From: Alteromonas gilva
Lineage (GTDB): Bacteria; Pseudomonadota; Gammaproteobacteria; Enterobacterales; Alteromonadaceae
Direction: 5' to 3'
NCBI RefSeq assembly: GCF_028595265.1
Contig: NZ_JAQQXP010000001.1
Location: 2,604,001-2,668,000 of the forward strand
DNA length: 64,000 nt
A program made the position numbers and the translations under genes. Shown here piece after piece: positions 52,932 through 61,202 of the stretch; the stretch's first letter is position 1, and every line of letters begins with the position of its first letter. The notes beneath the pieces were generated by a model that was not told where the DNA came from, made no database searches, and worked only from the letters and a program-made list of their open reading frames with translations.

Positions 52932-52947
52932 TGAAACAATTGTTTCA
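52932..52947. promoter_or_regulatory. 16-bp palindrome, candidate operator of the catabolic operon
   Basis: Perfect palindrome TGAAACAATTGTTTCA 31 bases upstream of the amidase ATG, in the divergent region shared with the MFS gene. A half site GTTTCA lies at 52913-52918. RpiR-type regulators bind palindromes of about this size, so this is the best candidate operator. A related TGAAAC half site occurs upstream of the RpiR gene (around 50535). Confidence 0.6.
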
Positions 52948-52977
52948 TAAGGGTACCATCTTGTAACACTAAACCGT

Positions 52978-54192
52978 ATGAAACATTTTACCGTTAGTTC
53001 GCCATTTGTATGGCAAGCAGCGCCTGCTGAGGTGCCTGCAAATCAATCATATACTGATGCCTCATCTGCGCTGGCAAAACAAGCGCCATTGCCTTTGGCT
53101 GGCCGGCGTCTGGCGGTAAAAGATTTATTCGATATTAAAGGTATTCCAACGACAGCCGGAAACCCCGCCTGGCCAAACAGTCATGCGCTTCCCGACACCA
53201 CGGCCAGTGCAGTGCGTAAATTATTACAGGGCGGCGCGGCGCTTAGCGGTAAAACTATTACCGACGAATTAGCCTACAGCCTTAACGGCCAGAATATGCA
53301 CTACGGCACACCGCAAAACCCGGTCACCCCCGAGCGGTTGCCCGGAGGCTCTTCCAGTGGTTCAGCCACGGCCGTCGCGGCAGGGTTGGCTGATATAGGT
53401 TTGGGAACTGATACCGGTGGTTCGATTCGGGTACCAGCAAGCTATAACAACTTATATGGCATGCGCCCCACCCACGGACGCATTAGCACTGATGGTCTGG
53501 TAGCGCTGGCGCCGGGCTTTGACACCGTTGGTGTCATGAGTAAAACGCTGGATATTCTTGAAGCCAGTATGAATTGCCTGTTTGATGAACCACTCAGCAA
53601 CGCCGCTGCGCTAACCTCGCTGACCGTTTTTCAAAGTGCCATTGACAAGTGTGAACATGCGCAGTTGGCCAATGACTTTCTCAGCGGGCTTGATATTGCT
53701 GTGGCGCCGGGCGACTTTTCACAGCTGGCAAGTCTGCCACTGGCAGAAAGCTTCCGGGTGTTACAAGGCCAGCAGATCTGGCACACCCACGGTGACTGGA
53801 TCACAGCAGAACAACCCACGTTTGCCGCAGATATCGACGCCCGTTTTAAACAATGTGCTGACATCTCGCCGGCACAAGTCAATAATGCCAAACAGATACA
53901 ACAACAGGTTTGCGACATTGTCACGGCATTACTCAGCAACAACACAGCCATAGTGCTGCCTACCACGCCAGGCACTGCGCCGTTGTTATCTGCTAAGCCT
54001 GACACGCTGGTAGCGTATCGCAATCAATTATTAACACTTACTGCCCTGGCCGGACTGGCTGGTTTACCACAATTGCATTTGCCGTTATTTTGCCTGAATA
54101 ACGCGCCCTGCGGGCTCTCTTTAATTGGTCCTGCAGGCAGTGAAACCAGCCTGTTTGCGCTGGCACGTACCCTTACGGAAACAAAAGTATGA
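52978..54192 (+). CDS. Amidase-signature hydrolase, candidate oxalurate amidohydrolase (HpxY-like)
   Basis: 404-residue cytoplasmic amidase-signature enzyme. The Ser-Ser-Lys triad is K48 (AVKDLFD), the Ser cluster at 125-127 (GGSSSGSA) and S149 (GGSIR). In the Klebsiella hpx cluster a GatA-like amidase next to the gamma-glutamyltransferase homologue is assigned to oxalurate hydrolysis giving oxamate; this copy is in the same place. No small GatC/HpxX-like partner gene precedes the second gene. It overlaps the next gene by ATGA. The Shine-Dalgarno sequence is poor. Confidence 0.87.
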   Translation: MKHFTVSSPFVWQAAPAEVPANQSYTDASSALAKQAPLPLAGRRLAVKDLFDIKGIPTTAGNPAWPNSHALPDTTASAVRKLLQGGAALSGKTITDELAYSLNGQNMHYGTPQNPVTPERLPGGSSSGSATAVAAGLADIGLGTDTGGSIRVPASYNNLYGMRPTHGRISTDGLVALAPGFDTVGVMSKTLDILEASMNCLFDEPLSNAAALTSLTVFQSAIDKCEHAQLANDFLSGLDIAVAPGDFSQLASLPLAESFRVLQGQQIWHTHGDWITAEQPTFAADIDARFKQCADISPAQVNNAKQIQQQVCDIVTALLSNNTAIVLPTTPGTAPLLSAKPDTLVAYRNQLLTLTALAGLAGLPQLHLPLFCLNNAPCGLSLIGPAGSETSLFALARTLTETKV

Positions 54193-55817
54193 CAACGATA
54201 ACACCAACACATACTGCCTTTACCGCACCGCACTATGCGGCATCAACCGTCGGCAACGAAATTTTGCAACGTGGCGGCACAGCCATCGAAGCCATGGTTG
54301 CCGCAGCCGCCTCCATTGCGGTGGAATACCCACATATGAATGGTCTTGGTGGTGATGGCTTTTGGCTCATCAGTGAACCCGGCAAAAAACCGGTCGCCAT
54401 CGACGCCTGTGGCACTGCTGCACAAGGTGCCACTACTGACTTTTATAACGGTCACAAGGCCATCCCCTCGCGCGGCGGCAAAGCCGCACTTACCATGGCA
54501 GGGGCTGTTGCCGGATGGCAAAAAGCGCTTCAAATCAGTGCCGACTGGCAGACCCCTATGCCGGTATCCGCGCTGTTAGAGCGTGCTATCAGTCAGGCAA
54601 ACTGGGGGATTGAGGTGACGCAAAGCTTGTCGGATGCCAGCTTTAAAACTTTTGACGATCTCGCCCAGGACAGCAATTTTGCGCCCTTCTTAATTAAAGG
54701 CAAAGCCCTTAAAAAAGGCAAAATAGTTAAACTGACGAAGCTTGCCACGACCCTGCAACAGCTTGCGGATAATGGCCTGGATGATTTTTACCGTGGCGAT
54801 ATCGCCAAACAATTAGCCACAGATTTAGCAGCAGCTGGCTCGCCCATTCGCCTGGCTGACTTTAATGCCTTTGAAGCCAGGGTCGTTGAACCGCTGAGTG
54901 TTACCACCAGCAAGGGCACGCTGTATAACCTGCCGGCGCCTACCCAGGGTATTGCATCGCTGATCATTCTGGCCTTGTACGACCGAGTGGTTGCCAGCGC
55001 CAACAGTGACGCTGACATGGTGCATTTGTTAATTGAATGCACCAAACAAGCCTTTATCAAACGTAATTTGTACGTGACCGATCCGGGCCGCCTTGACGTT
55101 GACTTACAGGATATCCTCAGCGACGCACAGCTCGATAAAATGGCCAGTGAAATTAGTCTCAAAACAGCTCAACCCTGGCCACACGAGGCCAAAACCGGCG
55201 ATACCATATGGATGGGCGCGTGTGATAATCAGGGCCGCATGGTGAGCTATATTCAAAGTTTATACTGGGAGTTTGGCAGCGGTATTGTTAGCCCCCAAAC
55301 CGGTATTGTATGGAACAATCGCGGCACCTCTTTTAGTCTTGATGAGGGTCACTTACAGCAGCTTAAGCCCGGCCTTAAGCCTTTTCACACCCTTAATCCC
55401 GCCTTTGCGACGCTCAATGACGGCCGCCGCATGAGCTATGGCACCATGGGCGGTGAAGGCCAGCCACAAACACAGGCGGCGCTGTTCAGCCGCTATGTTT
55501 ATCATCAGCAGCCGCTGGCTAAGTCTATTGCACTGGGACGCTGGTTACTGGGGCGAACCTGGGGCGATCAGTCGCATAATCTCAAAGTAGAGCGTGATGT
55601 AGCAGAATACGTCGGCGACGAATTGCTGGCCCGCGGTCACGATATGGTGATTGTCGACGCCTGTAATGAATTAATGGGCCATGCCGGTGCCGTGGTATTG
55701 CACCCTAACCAACAAACCGAGGCCGCCACCGATCCACGCAGCGATGGCAAAGCCTTCGCCACCGCGTTTACGCCAGTGTTTGAACACATCAATCCCACCG
55801 ACGGAGCAGTACAGTAA
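54189..55817 (+). CDS. Gamma-glutamyltransferase homologue, probable oxamate amidohydrolase (HpxW-like)
   Basis: 542-residue Ntn-hydrolase. It has no signal peptide, unlike true periplasmic gamma-glutamyltransferases. The predicted self-cleavage site is Asp338/Thr339 in TGDTIWMGACD, giving chains of about 338 and 204 residues. The following IQSLYWEFGSGI and NNRGTSFSL match the HpxW subgroup, shown in Klebsiella pneumoniae to hydrolyse oxamate to oxalate and ammonia, rather than the glutathione enzymes with TTHxS. Neighbours fit that role. It overlaps the amidase gene by four bases and the permease gene by one. Confidence 0.85.
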   Translation: MTTITPTHTAFTAPHYAASTVGNEILQRGGTAIEAMVAAAASIAVEYPHMNGLGGDGFWLISEPGKKPVAIDACGTAAQGATTDFYNGHKAIPSRGGKAALTMAGAVAGWQKALQISADWQTPMPVSALLERAISQANWGIEVTQSLSDASFKTFDDLAQDSNFAPFLIKGKALKKGKIVKLTKLATTLQQLADNGLDDFYRGDIAKQLATDLAAAGSPIRLADFNAFEARVVEPLSVTTSKGTLYNLPAPTQGIASLIILALYDRVVASANSDADMVHLLIECTKQAFIKRNLYVTDPGRLDVDLQDILSDAQLDKMASEISLKTAQPWPHEAKTGDTIWMGACDNQGRMVSYIQSLYWEFGSGIVSPQTGIVWNNRGTSFSLDEGHLQQLKPGLKPFHTLNPAFATLNDGRRMSYGTMGGEGQPQTQAALFSRYVYHQQPLAKSIALGRWLLGRTWGDQSHNLKVERDVAEYVGDELLARGHDMVIVDACNELMGHAGAVVLHPNQQTEAATDPRSDGKAFATAFTPVFEHINPTDGAVQ

Positions 55818-56635
55818 TGGATGCAATCATGGACTTATTGCCAACCCTGCTGGCGTTGATGGCAACCGGTGTGTTTGCCGGCATTCTGGCAGGCTTGCTG
55901 GGGGTCGGTGGCGGTATTGTGATTGTACCGGTGCTGTACTTTTTGTTTCAGGCGCTGGGCGTATCGGCCGACTCAGCCATGCTCATAGCCACCGCCACGT
56001 CACTGGCGACAATTATACCAACGTCGGTCAGTTCTATCCGCGCGCACCGTGAAAAAGGCAATGTCGATACCCTGTTACTCAAACGCTGGGGGCCGTTTAT
56101 TTTGCTCGGCGTACTGCTTGGCAGCTACGCTGTTACGCAGGTTAATGGTGAAGTACTCACCTTGCTGTTTGGCATCATTGCCAGCTTATCAGCGGTGAAT
56201 ATGTTTATTGGCAGTAAAGAGGCGTGGTTTAGCGATCTGCCCGGCGCCATAGGCCAGCGTATCATTGCCGCCTGCATAGGCCTGTTTAGTGCCATGGTCG
56301 GTATCGGCGGTGGCACGCTGACGGTACCGACCCTGACCTTTTGTAATTACCCGGCACACCGCGCCGTCGGCACAGCTGCCGCCGTTGGGCTGATTATTTC
56401 ACTGCCCGCCGCCATCACAATGCTGATATTAGGCCAGGCACCTGCCGATGCCCCTACCGGTACCATTGGTCTGGTTAATCTGATTGGCTTTGCGGCCATC
56501 GTTCCCCTAACTGTGTTTTTTGCACCGGTTGGTGCTGGCCTTGCCAGCCGACTGGATGCCGTCAAGCTCAAGAAAGTGTTTGCCGTGGTGTTACTCATCA
56601 CCGGCGTGCGAATGCTTGCTCAGAGCCTGCTATAG
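55817..56635 (+). CDS. TSUP (TauE/SafE) family permease
   Basis: 272-residue inner-membrane protein with about eight helices. The two family repeats begin GLLGVGGGIVIVPVL (about 27-41) and SAMVGIGGGTLTVPTL (about 156-171). TSUP proteins export or import organosulfonates, sulfite or small organic acids. Here, within the oxalurate-oxamate operon, it may export oxalate or take up a substrate, an inference from position alone. Its ATG overlaps the stop of the preceding gene (TAATG). Confidence 0.88.
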   Translation: MDAIMDLLPTLLALMATGVFAGILAGLLGVGGGIVIVPVLYFLFQALGVSADSAMLIATATSLATIIPTSVSSIRAHREKGNVDTLLLKRWGPFILLGVLLGSYAVTQVNGEVLTLLFGIIASLSAVNMFIGSKEAWFSDLPGAIGQRIIAACIGLFSAMVGIGGGTLTVPTLTFCNYPAHRAVGTAAAVGLIISLPAAITMLILGQAPADAPTGTIGLVNLIGFAAIVPLTVFFAPVGAGLASRLDAVKLKKVFAVVLLITGVRMLAQSLL

Positions 56636-56643
56636 GAGCAACA

Positions 56644-57867
56644 ATGAAACCTTTATCTTTGCCGCCACGACTGCTCATGGGCCCCGGCCCGATAAACTGT
56701 TATCCACGGGTACTTACGGCAATGTCGCAGCAACTGGTTGGCCAGTACGATCCATCCATGACCGGTTGCATGAACGAAGTCATGGCACTCTATCGCCAGG
56801 TGTTCAAAACCGATAATCACCACACCATATTGGTTGATGGTACCTCCCGCGCAGGCATTGAAGCCGTGCTGGTGTCATGCCTTGAGCCCGGTGATAAGGT
56901 GTTGGTGCCCATATTTGGCCGCTTTGGCCACCTGTTGTGTGAAATTGCCGAACGTGCCGGCGCCGAGGTACACAGCATCGAAGTGCCCTGGGGCGAGGTC
57001 TTTGAGCCCGAGCAAATTGAGCAGGCCATTCGTGAAGTGCGCCCTAAAGTACTGGCTGTAGTGCAAGGTGATACATCCACTACTATGCTGCAACCGCTGG
57101 AGCATCTGGGTGAAATTTGCCGCCGTTATGATGTTTTATTTTACTCTGATGCGACTGCTTCCATTGGTGGCAACCCGTTTGAAACCGACGCCTGGCAGCT
57201 TGATGCCGTGTCGGTTGGCTTACAAAAGTGTTTAGGCGGCCCCTCCGGCAGCGCACCCATTACCTTAAGCGAACGCTATGTCGAGGTGGTCCGCAAACGT
57301 CATCACGTTGAAGCCGGCATTCGCGAAAACAGCCATCGCTCCGGCGCAGGTTCACGCATTCGCTCTAACTATTTCGATATCCCTATGCTGCTCGATTACT
57401 GGGGTGAAGAGCGCCTTAACCATCATACCGAAGCCGCCTCGATGTTATTTTGTGCCCGCGAGTGTGCCATTAACTTAATTGAAGAAGGTATTGAGCCCAG
57501 TATTGCCCGCCATAAGCTGGCTGGCGACGCCATGCTTGCAGGTGTACAGGCACTGGATCTCACGCCCTTTGGTAATCTCAAGCATAAAATGCACAACGTG
57601 GTCGGAGTGGAGATCCCCGATGGGGTGGATGGCGAGCACATACGCCAGCAACTATTGCTCGACTTTAACATTGAAATCGGCACCAGTTTTGGTCCGCTTA
57701 AAGGCCGGATCTGGCGCATTGGCACCATGGGGTATAACGCCCGACAGGACGCGGTGCTGCACACCCTGCAGTCACTCGAAACCGTGCTGCGCCGCGCCGG
57801 CCACAAACTCAGCGCCGGTGCGGGTGTGGATGCCGCACTCGATACCTATGCAGGTAAAACAGTATGA
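56644..57867 (+). CDS. Class V aminotransferase, probable (S)-ureidoglycine:glyoxylate transaminase
   Basis: 407-residue PLP enzyme of the alanine-glyoxylate aminotransferase group. The PLP lysine is K195 (SVGLQKCLGGPSG) and the ring-binding Asp is D169 (YSDATAS). The start MGPGPINCYPRVL and the Q34-containing LVGQYDP loop recall PucG/HpxJ enzymes that move the amino group of ureidoglycine to glyoxylate, making oxalurate and glycine. Its operon partners for allantoate cleavage and oxalurate breakdown support this over plain serine-glyoxylate activity. It overlaps the next gene by ATGA. Confidence 0.87.
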   Translation: MKPLSLPPRLLMGPGPINCYPRVLTAMSQQLVGQYDPSMTGCMNEVMALYRQVFKTDNHHTILVDGTSRAGIEAVLVSCLEPGDKVLVPIFGRFGHLLCEIAERAGAEVHSIEVPWGEVFEPEQIEQAIREVRPKVLAVVQGDTSTTMLQPLEHLGEICRRYDVLFYSDATASIGGNPFETDAWQLDAVSVGLQKCLGGPSGSAPITLSERYVEVVRKRHHVEAGIRENSHRSGAGSRIRSNYFDIPMLLDYWGEERLNHHTEAASMLFCARECAINLIEEGIEPSIARHKLAGDAMLAGVQALDLTPFGNLKHKMHNVVGVEIPDGVDGEHIRQQLLLDFNIEIGTSFGPLKGRIWRIGTMGYNARQDAVLHTLQSLETVLRRAGHKLSAGAGVDAALDTYAGKTV

Positions 57868-59099
57868 TAGATTTTACCCGCCTGGCCGAACAGGTGATGT
57901 TACGCTGCGAGCAGTTAGGGGCGATTACCCAAACGCCGGGAATTGTTGACCGCCGCTACCTGACCGCACAACACCGACAGGCCAATAACCTCGTTGCCAA
58001 ATGGATGCAGCAAGCCGATATGGCAGTATGGCAGGACGCGGCCGGTAACCAGTGGGGCCGCTATTACAGCAGCGATCCCCATGCCAGGTCCCTGATACTG
58101 GGTAGTCATCTGGATACCGTGCCGAATGGCGGTAAATACGATGGTATGCTGGGCGTGATTGCGCCACTGGCGGTGGTTCAATACTGCGCCGATAATGGTA
58201 TCCGCTTTCCGTTTCATATCGACATTGTTGGTTTTGGTGACGAAGAAGGCACCCGTTTTGGCTCAACCTTATTGGGTAGCCGGGCGCTTACCGGACGCTG
58301 GAACGAAGACTGGCGATTGTTGCGCGACGAAAATAACCTGTCCCTGCCAGAAGCACTCAGCGAGTTTGGCTTATCATTTGATCGCATTCAAGATGCAGCG
58401 CTTAATCCTGATAATGTGGCCGGCTATCTCGAAGTGCATATTGAGCAAGGCCCCGTGCTGGAAGACGAAAATCTGCCCGTTGGTCTGGTTACCGCCATTG
58501 CCGGCGCTAAGCGGCTCAACGTTCAGGTAAATGGGATGGCAGGCCACGCCGGAACGGTGCCTATGACCATGCGCCAGGACGCGGTGGCGGCCAGCAGTGA
58601 AATGGTGTTAGCGGTAGAATCGGTTGCTACCCAGTTTGGTATTGTGGCAACCGTCGGACGCTTTGATGTACGCCCTAACGCCGTGAATGTGATTGGCGGT
58701 AAAGTGGAGTTTTCGCTGGATATCCGCAGTGAGCACGACCATAAACGGGACGCCGCATTACAACTTATCGAAGAAGTGTTTCGCGATATTGCCGAGCGTC
58801 GCCATGTGGATGTTAACTGGCAAATGACCCACCACGCTAACGCCGTACAGTGCGATCACTATTTATCACATACTCTGGGTCAAGCCATCGAATTAAGCGG
58901 CTTCAGAAAAGTAAGTCTGCCATCAGGCGCCGGCCATGATGCCATGGCGATGGATGCCATTTGTCCGGTCAGTATGTTATTTGTGCGTTGCAAAGGTGGC
59001 ATCAGCCATCATCCCGGCGAGTCGGTTACGCCCGCCGACGTGCAGGCCGGCCTGCAGGTTATTCATCAGTTTCTACAATCATTCTCGCCCGATAAATAA
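57864..59099 (+). CDS. Allantoate amidohydrolase-family dinuclear metallohydrolase
   Basis: 411-residue M20-type hydrolase of the AllC/HyuC group. Metal ligands occur in GSHLDTVPNGGKYDG (His about 80, Asp about 91), GDEEGTRF (Glu about 125) and HIEQGP (His about 193). The dimerisation domain is at about 213-325. Family members open allantoate, ureidoglycolate or N-carbamoyl-amino acids. With the ureidoglycine transaminase gene directly upstream, allantoate to ureidoglycine is the likely reaction. It is translationally coupled to the aminotransferase by a four-base overlap. Confidence 0.88.
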   Translation: MIDFTRLAEQVMLRCEQLGAITQTPGIVDRRYLTAQHRQANNLVAKWMQQADMAVWQDAAGNQWGRYYSSDPHARSLILGSHLDTVPNGGKYDGMLGVIAPLAVVQYCADNGIRFPFHIDIVGFGDEEGTRFGSTLLGSRALTGRWNEDWRLLRDENNLSLPEALSEFGLSFDRIQDAALNPDNVAGYLEVHIEQGPVLEDENLPVGLVTAIAGAKRLNVQVNGMAGHAGTVPMTMRQDAVAASSEMVLAVESVATQFGIVATVGRFDVRPNAVNVIGGKVEFSLDIRSEHDHKRDAALQLIEEVFRDIAERRHVDVNWQMTHHANAVQCDHYLSHTLGQAIELSGFRKVSLPSGAGHDAMAMDAICPVSMLFVRCKGGISHHPGESVTPADVQAGLQVIHQFLQSFSPDK

Positions 59100-59129
59100 G
59101 GCGATTCGTTAACTAAAAGGATTACGCGT

Positions 59130-59495
59130 ATGAAAATACCTCGAATATACAATGATGCCGATGGAAAAAGTCATTTTGGTGAAGCGGACATTCCTTTACA
59201 GGATGGCGGCCCTATCGGCCTGTTATCAGAGAAAATCCCCGCCGGCTCTATCATATTTCGTGAAACCCCTGCCGACTACGACTTTAAGTGGCACCCCGCA
59301 CCTGCCCGGCAACTGCTGTTTATTTTAAAAGGTCGCGCAGAGTTTACTGTATCAAATGGCGAACGACACGTATTTGGCGCCGGAGACGTTCTGCTGCTGG
59401 AAGATACCGAAGGCGAAGGCCATTGCAGCCGGGCCATGTATAACGAAGTAAGACATTCTATTTTTGTGACCCTGCCGGATGGTTTCCCCTACTAG
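59130..59495 (+). CDS. Small cupin-domain protein
   Basis: 121-residue single-domain cupin (strands about residues 20-115). Motif 1 appears as WHPAPARQLLFILKGRAEF and motif 2 as GDVLLLEDTEGEGH, with His at 54 and about 93. It is much shorter than the bicupin ureidoglycine aminohydrolases, so I do not assign that reaction. As last gene of the operon, 30 bp after the amidohydrolase, it may bind or transform a pathway intermediate. The function is unknown. Confidence 0.82.
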   Translation: MKIPRIYNDADGKSHFGEADIPLQDGGPIGLLSEKIPAGSIIFRETPADYDFKWHPAPARQLLFILKGRAEFTVSNGERHVFGAGDVLLLEDTEGEGHCSRAMYNEVRHSIFVTLPDGFPY

Positions 59496-59510
59496 ATTCA
59501 GAGCCTGACA

Positions 59511-59542
59511 TGTCGTTGCCAGCCTCACTGGCGGCAACGACA
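59511..59542 (+). terminator. Hairpin after the cupin gene, probable operon end
   Basis: Ten-base arms TGTCGTTGCC (59511-59520) and GGCAACGACA (59533-59542) with an inner GCC/GGC stem, 16 bases after the cupin stop. There is no strong T-run behind it, so it may be a Rho-independent terminator of moderate strength or a 3' stabiliser. Confidence 0.55.
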
Positions 59543-59700
59543 CCCAACCCTTTGTCTGATAACTTTGTTTCACCACCTTGAATAAAAAACTCTCTCTGCT
59601 TGCATCAGGCTGGTGCAGACATCAGGAAAAATGCCATTCCAGACCCCTACTGAACAAATAATACTGTTAATTTTCATAATGTTAAGCATAGTCGCCAAAC

Positions 59701-59718
59701 TCTGACCATTTGGTCAGA
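59701..59718. promoter_or_regulatory. Palindromic operator upstream of the adenosine deaminase-permease operon
   Basis: Perfect arms TCTGACCA (59701-59708) and TGGTCAGA (59711-59718) with two bases between them, 44 bases before the ATG at 59763. A close relative lies upstream of the TonB-receptor gene (62756-62773). The form resembles GntR-type operators, but no such regulator lies in the window. Confidence 0.68.
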
Positions 59719-59762
59719 AAATTGCTTGTTAAGCATAATATTTTGCTTACAACAGGAACAAT

Positions 59763-61199
59763 ATGAAACGGTTATTAAGTTGGGTCGCAGCAGGCGTCAT
59801 GAGTTTAGGAGTCCAGGTCGCCAAGGCTGATGAAATGGATAAGTGGTTTCGCGACTTTAAACAAACCGCTTCTCCAACCCAACTGTATGCTTTTTTGTGG
59901 GCACTACCGAAAGGCGGTGATCTGCATAATCACTTGTCCGGTGCCGGTTACAGTGAATGGTGGTATGACATTGCAACCGATCAAACCCGTAACGGTGGCT
60001 ATCAGTATTATACCAAGGTAAAAATCAATCAGTGTCTTGGCTACGGTGCCAACGAATATGGCGCTGGCCGACAACTGTTGCTATTTAAAACCATTCAGGC
60101 ATCAACGTACCGCGGCCTGACCAGGTGCCAGCAACAGGAATACAAAAAAATGGAAGCCCTGTCGGAGGACGAAAAACAAGGCTTTCTGAACAGTATTCGT
60201 CTCGATAAAGACTACGAGGGGCGCAATGAGTTTTTTGAAGCGCACTGGAGCCGGCTCAACGAATTGCCGGCTAACCCTCATGTCATTGCTTATATTTTAT
60301 TAAAAAATATGCAGGCATTCGGCAACGAAGGCCTTCAGTATCTGGAAACCCAGGTCGGTGTGCGAGGAAAACTAAAAGCCGATGGCAGCCGCTATACACC
60401 GGAAGAAGCGTTAGCGATTCTGACCACCATGCTTGACTCTGAAGAAGCACAGGCCACCGGCGTAACGGTAAAATTTCAATACACCGTACTGCGCTTTGCA
60501 CCCTCTGCAGAAGATGATCTGCGTTGGGTTTACGGCTTTATCGATCGGCACCGCGATAGTTATGTTGGTATTAACTTTGCGGGCCGCGAAGACAATGACA
60601 AAGGTTATCCGCTGCGCTTTTTACCGGTTTTACGGGAGTTACGTAATCAATACCCGGCGATTCCTCTGGCAATTCATGCCGGCGAAGTGGATGAACCGAA
60701 CCGGCATGTGCGTGATACCTTGTTACTGGGTGCGCAGCGCATCGGTCATGGCCTGAACACTATCACGGATCCTGACACCTTGTTACTCATGCGCCATGGC
60801 CCCTATCTGATAGAGATTAATCTGATCAGCAATCACTTGCTTGAATACACCGAAGACTACAGTAACCACCCTTTTGGTGAATACCTGAGAACCGATATAC
60901 CGGTGGCGCTGTCAACCGATGATCGGGGAATGTGGGACAGCACAATGACCGACGAATACTATATTGCTGTTAACGAGTTTAACCTGTCATGGCAGGAATT
61001 AATCAGCCTTGGCGAAAACTCTCTTAAACACAGTTTCCTGCCAGAAACCGACAAGCAGCAAGCATTAGCAACCTATCGGCAACGCTTGGCTGAATTTACC
61101 CGGGCCATCATTAATAACCACACTGATATGGCAACTGACATGCCTGCCAAGCGTCAGTTTATTTGTCGTTATCAACCTGACTTGTGTCATCAAGGATAG
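59763..61199 (+). CDS. Exported adenosine deaminase-family protein
   Basis: 478-residue amidohydrolase-fold enzyme with a signal peptide (residues 1-22, ending AKA). Zinc and catalytic residues are in place: H55/H57 (GGDLHNHLSG), H305 and E308 (HAGE), IGHG, and D386/D387 (STDDRGM). It has the extended N-terminal region of secreted ADA/ADGF-type proteins. In the periplasm it would convert adenosine to inosine, or deaminate a related nucleoside. The permease gene follows after three bases. Confidence 0.88.
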   Translation: MKRLLSWVAAGVMSLGVQVAKADEMDKWFRDFKQTASPTQLYAFLWALPKGGDLHNHLSGAGYSEWWYDIATDQTRNGGYQYYTKVKINQCLGYGANEYGAGRQLLLFKTIQASTYRGLTRCQQQEYKKMEALSEDEKQGFLNSIRLDKDYEGRNEFFEAHWSRLNELPANPHVIAYILLKNMQAFGNEGLQYLETQVGVRGKLKADGSRYTPEEALAILTTMLDSEEAQATGVTVKFQYTVLRFAPSAEDDLRWVYGFIDRHRDSYVGINFAGREDNDKGYPLRFLPVLRELRNQYPAIPLAIHAGEVDEPNRHVRDTLLLGAQRIGHGLNTITDPDTLLLMRHGPYLIEINLISNHLLEYTEDYSNHPFGEYLRTDIPVALSTDDRGMWDSTMTDEYYIAVNEFNLSWQELISLGENSLKHSFLPETDKQQALATYRQRLAEFTRAIINNHTDMATDMPAKRQFICRYQPDLCHQG

Positions 61200-61202
61200 T
61201 CC

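Noticed and set aside
54189..55817. Annotation as glutathione-degrading gamma-glutamyltransferase
   Set aside because: No signal peptide, nucleophile context unlike TTHxS, and operon context of oxalurate breakdown favour oxamate hydrolysis.
59130..59495. Cupin as ureidoglycine aminohydrolase
   Set aside because: It is a single cupin of 121 residues, whereas those enzymes are bicupins about twice as long; a different role is more likely.
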